A stretch of DNA of 64,000 bases from Pedobacter riviphilus (GTDB taxonomy: Bacteria > Bacteroidota > Bacteroidia > Sphingobacteriales > Sphingobacteriaceae): contig NZ_CP061171.1 of the NCBI RefSeq assembly GCF_014692875.1, positions 3,348,001-3,412,000 on the forward strand, read 5' to 3'. A program made the translations under genes and the position numbers. The notes below the pieces were generated by a model that saw only the letters and a list, made by a program, of their open reading frames with translations, did not search any database and was not told where the DNA came from. This document shows, piece after piece, positions 63,419 to 64,000 of this stretch (positions are counted from its first letter, which is position 1; each line of letters begins with the position of its first letter).

Positions 63419-63784
63419 ATGAAAAGCGATATGCAAAAAAAAGATACTCAAACACATTTGATCAACGAGATTACCACCAGCGGGCTACAAACAGTGGCAA
63501 AAAAATTTGGCGCTTCGGCAAGTAAAGCACAGATTACAAGAGGCGTTTCTAAAAGCATCAGTTTAATTGAAGCATTATTGAAAATTGCTTTGATCAATCC
63601 CAAAGATTCATCAAAAAGAGTACAAAGAGATATAGAATATGTGGGTTTATGTATTATAGCTGCTTATACTTTTTATCGCGGTTTTAAAGAAAGAAAGCGT
63701 TTACAGATTTTTGAAGGTTTTTTTCTGACTGCTACCCTTGGAGGTGTGTTGTTAGTAACGCAGTTTCAAGCTAATAAAAAATAA
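63419..63784 (+). CDS. Hypothetical protein with two membrane helices
   Basis: The 121-residue protein has a soluble N-terminal half (DTQTHLINEITTSGLQTVAKKFG) and two hydrophobic segments (about 75-90 and 97-115) separated by a basic loop GFKERKRLQ. No family is recognised. Terminated by a hairpin directly after the stop. Confidence 0.65.
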   Translation: MKSDMQKKDTQTHLINEITTSGLQTVAKKFGASASKAQITRGVSKSISLIEALLKIALINPKDSSKRVQRDIEYVGLCIIAAYTFYRGFKERKRLQIFEGFFLTATLGGVLLVTQFQANKK

Positions 63785-63813
63785 ATCGCCTGATTTTTTA
63801 ATAACGAGAATTG

Positions 63814-63845
63814 AAAATGATACCCTTTAAAGGTATCATTTTTTA
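63814..63845 (+). terminator. Terminator after last gene
   Basis: An 11-bp stem (AAAATGATACC / GGTATCATTTT) with a 7-nt loop and a T-run. The remaining bases to 64000 are AT-rich with no gene seen. Confidence 0.88.
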
Positions 63846-64000
63846 TATAACCTCCTTTCGGCAGCGCCAGATTCCTGAACATCAATTAAAGTGACAGATA
63901 AATAGTCAAAAATTGGCATAAACCACTTCTGTTTTCTTTGTTTTTTTATTTACTGAATAAAAAATAAACGTAAAAAAGACGTTTATAAAAATTATACTTT

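Noticed and set aside
1..64000. tRNA or rRNA genes and an origin of replication
   Set aside because: Intergenic regions were read for cloverleaf-like sequence and DnaA-box clusters and nothing convincing was seen, although a covariance-model search was not possible.

Overview
The window looks like chromosomal DNA of a Bacteroidota soil-type bacterium, most likely family Sphingobacteriaceae (Pedobacter or a close relative). This is inferred from the AT-rich composition, the many SPII lipoproteins and secreted glycan enzymes, Tat-exported Gfo/Idh/MocA oxidoreductases beside DUF1080 proteins, proteins typical of the phylum (NamZ/DUF1343, DUF6588, DUF2625), and the scarcity of Shine-Dalgarno sites. 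No rRNA, tRNA, CRISPR array or transposase gene was recognised.

Region 1 (1-10.3 kb) is accessory. Two nearly identical 463/464-bp inverted repeats (181-643 and 9247-9710) enclose about 8.6 kb. Inside are a 5'-truncated Crp-type regulator, the 5' stub of a lipoprotein gene, a frameshifted pectate lyase, a frameshifted transglutaminase-like lipoprotein coupled to a CBM9-like lipoprotein, and a compact operon: a 5'-truncated O-antigen-ligase/TPR protein, a modular lipoprotein ending in a putative permuted papain-like domain, and a small multi-pass membrane protein. That last pair resembles a toxin-like effector with a membrane immunity partner and is the best candidate for an undescribed system. 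Both repeats also carry, facing outward, the same 19-codon head of a small protein fused to two different tails.

Region 2 (10.3-24.5 kb) holds a secreted phage-collar-like protein, an ECF sigma/small protein/ClpP operon, three orphan immunity-like genes, a hairpin-rich MITE-like repeat, a beta-propeller protein fused to a type-1 copper domain, and GH123-like and GH95-like glycosidases with the same LacI-type operator core upstream of each. holA follows.

Region 3 (24.7-37 kb) holds an orphan HsdR-N nuclease domain, two Gfo/Idh/MocA oxidoreductases around a double DUF1080 protein (probably 3-keto-glycoside metabolism), valS, DoxX, Uma2 and a zinc/cadmium-type P1B ATPase.

Region 4 (37-64 kb) is mostly core housekeeping: M13 peptidase, MnmD, aldo/keto reductase, PerM-type transporter, MazG, YchJ, TruA, a LolC/E-type permease (frameshifted), NamZ, a PAS histidine kinase, topoisomerase IB, Fmt, a class IV aminotransferase, RluD, a D-cysteine desulfhydrase homologue, an SGNH hydrolase, and a divergent HxlR/SDR pair. 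Intergenic spaces carry several copies of a roughly 250-bp repeat with 15-bp terminal inverted repeats.

Four genes are each broken by a single missing base. This could be decay, but it could equally be sequencing error and should be settled before calling them pseudogenes.
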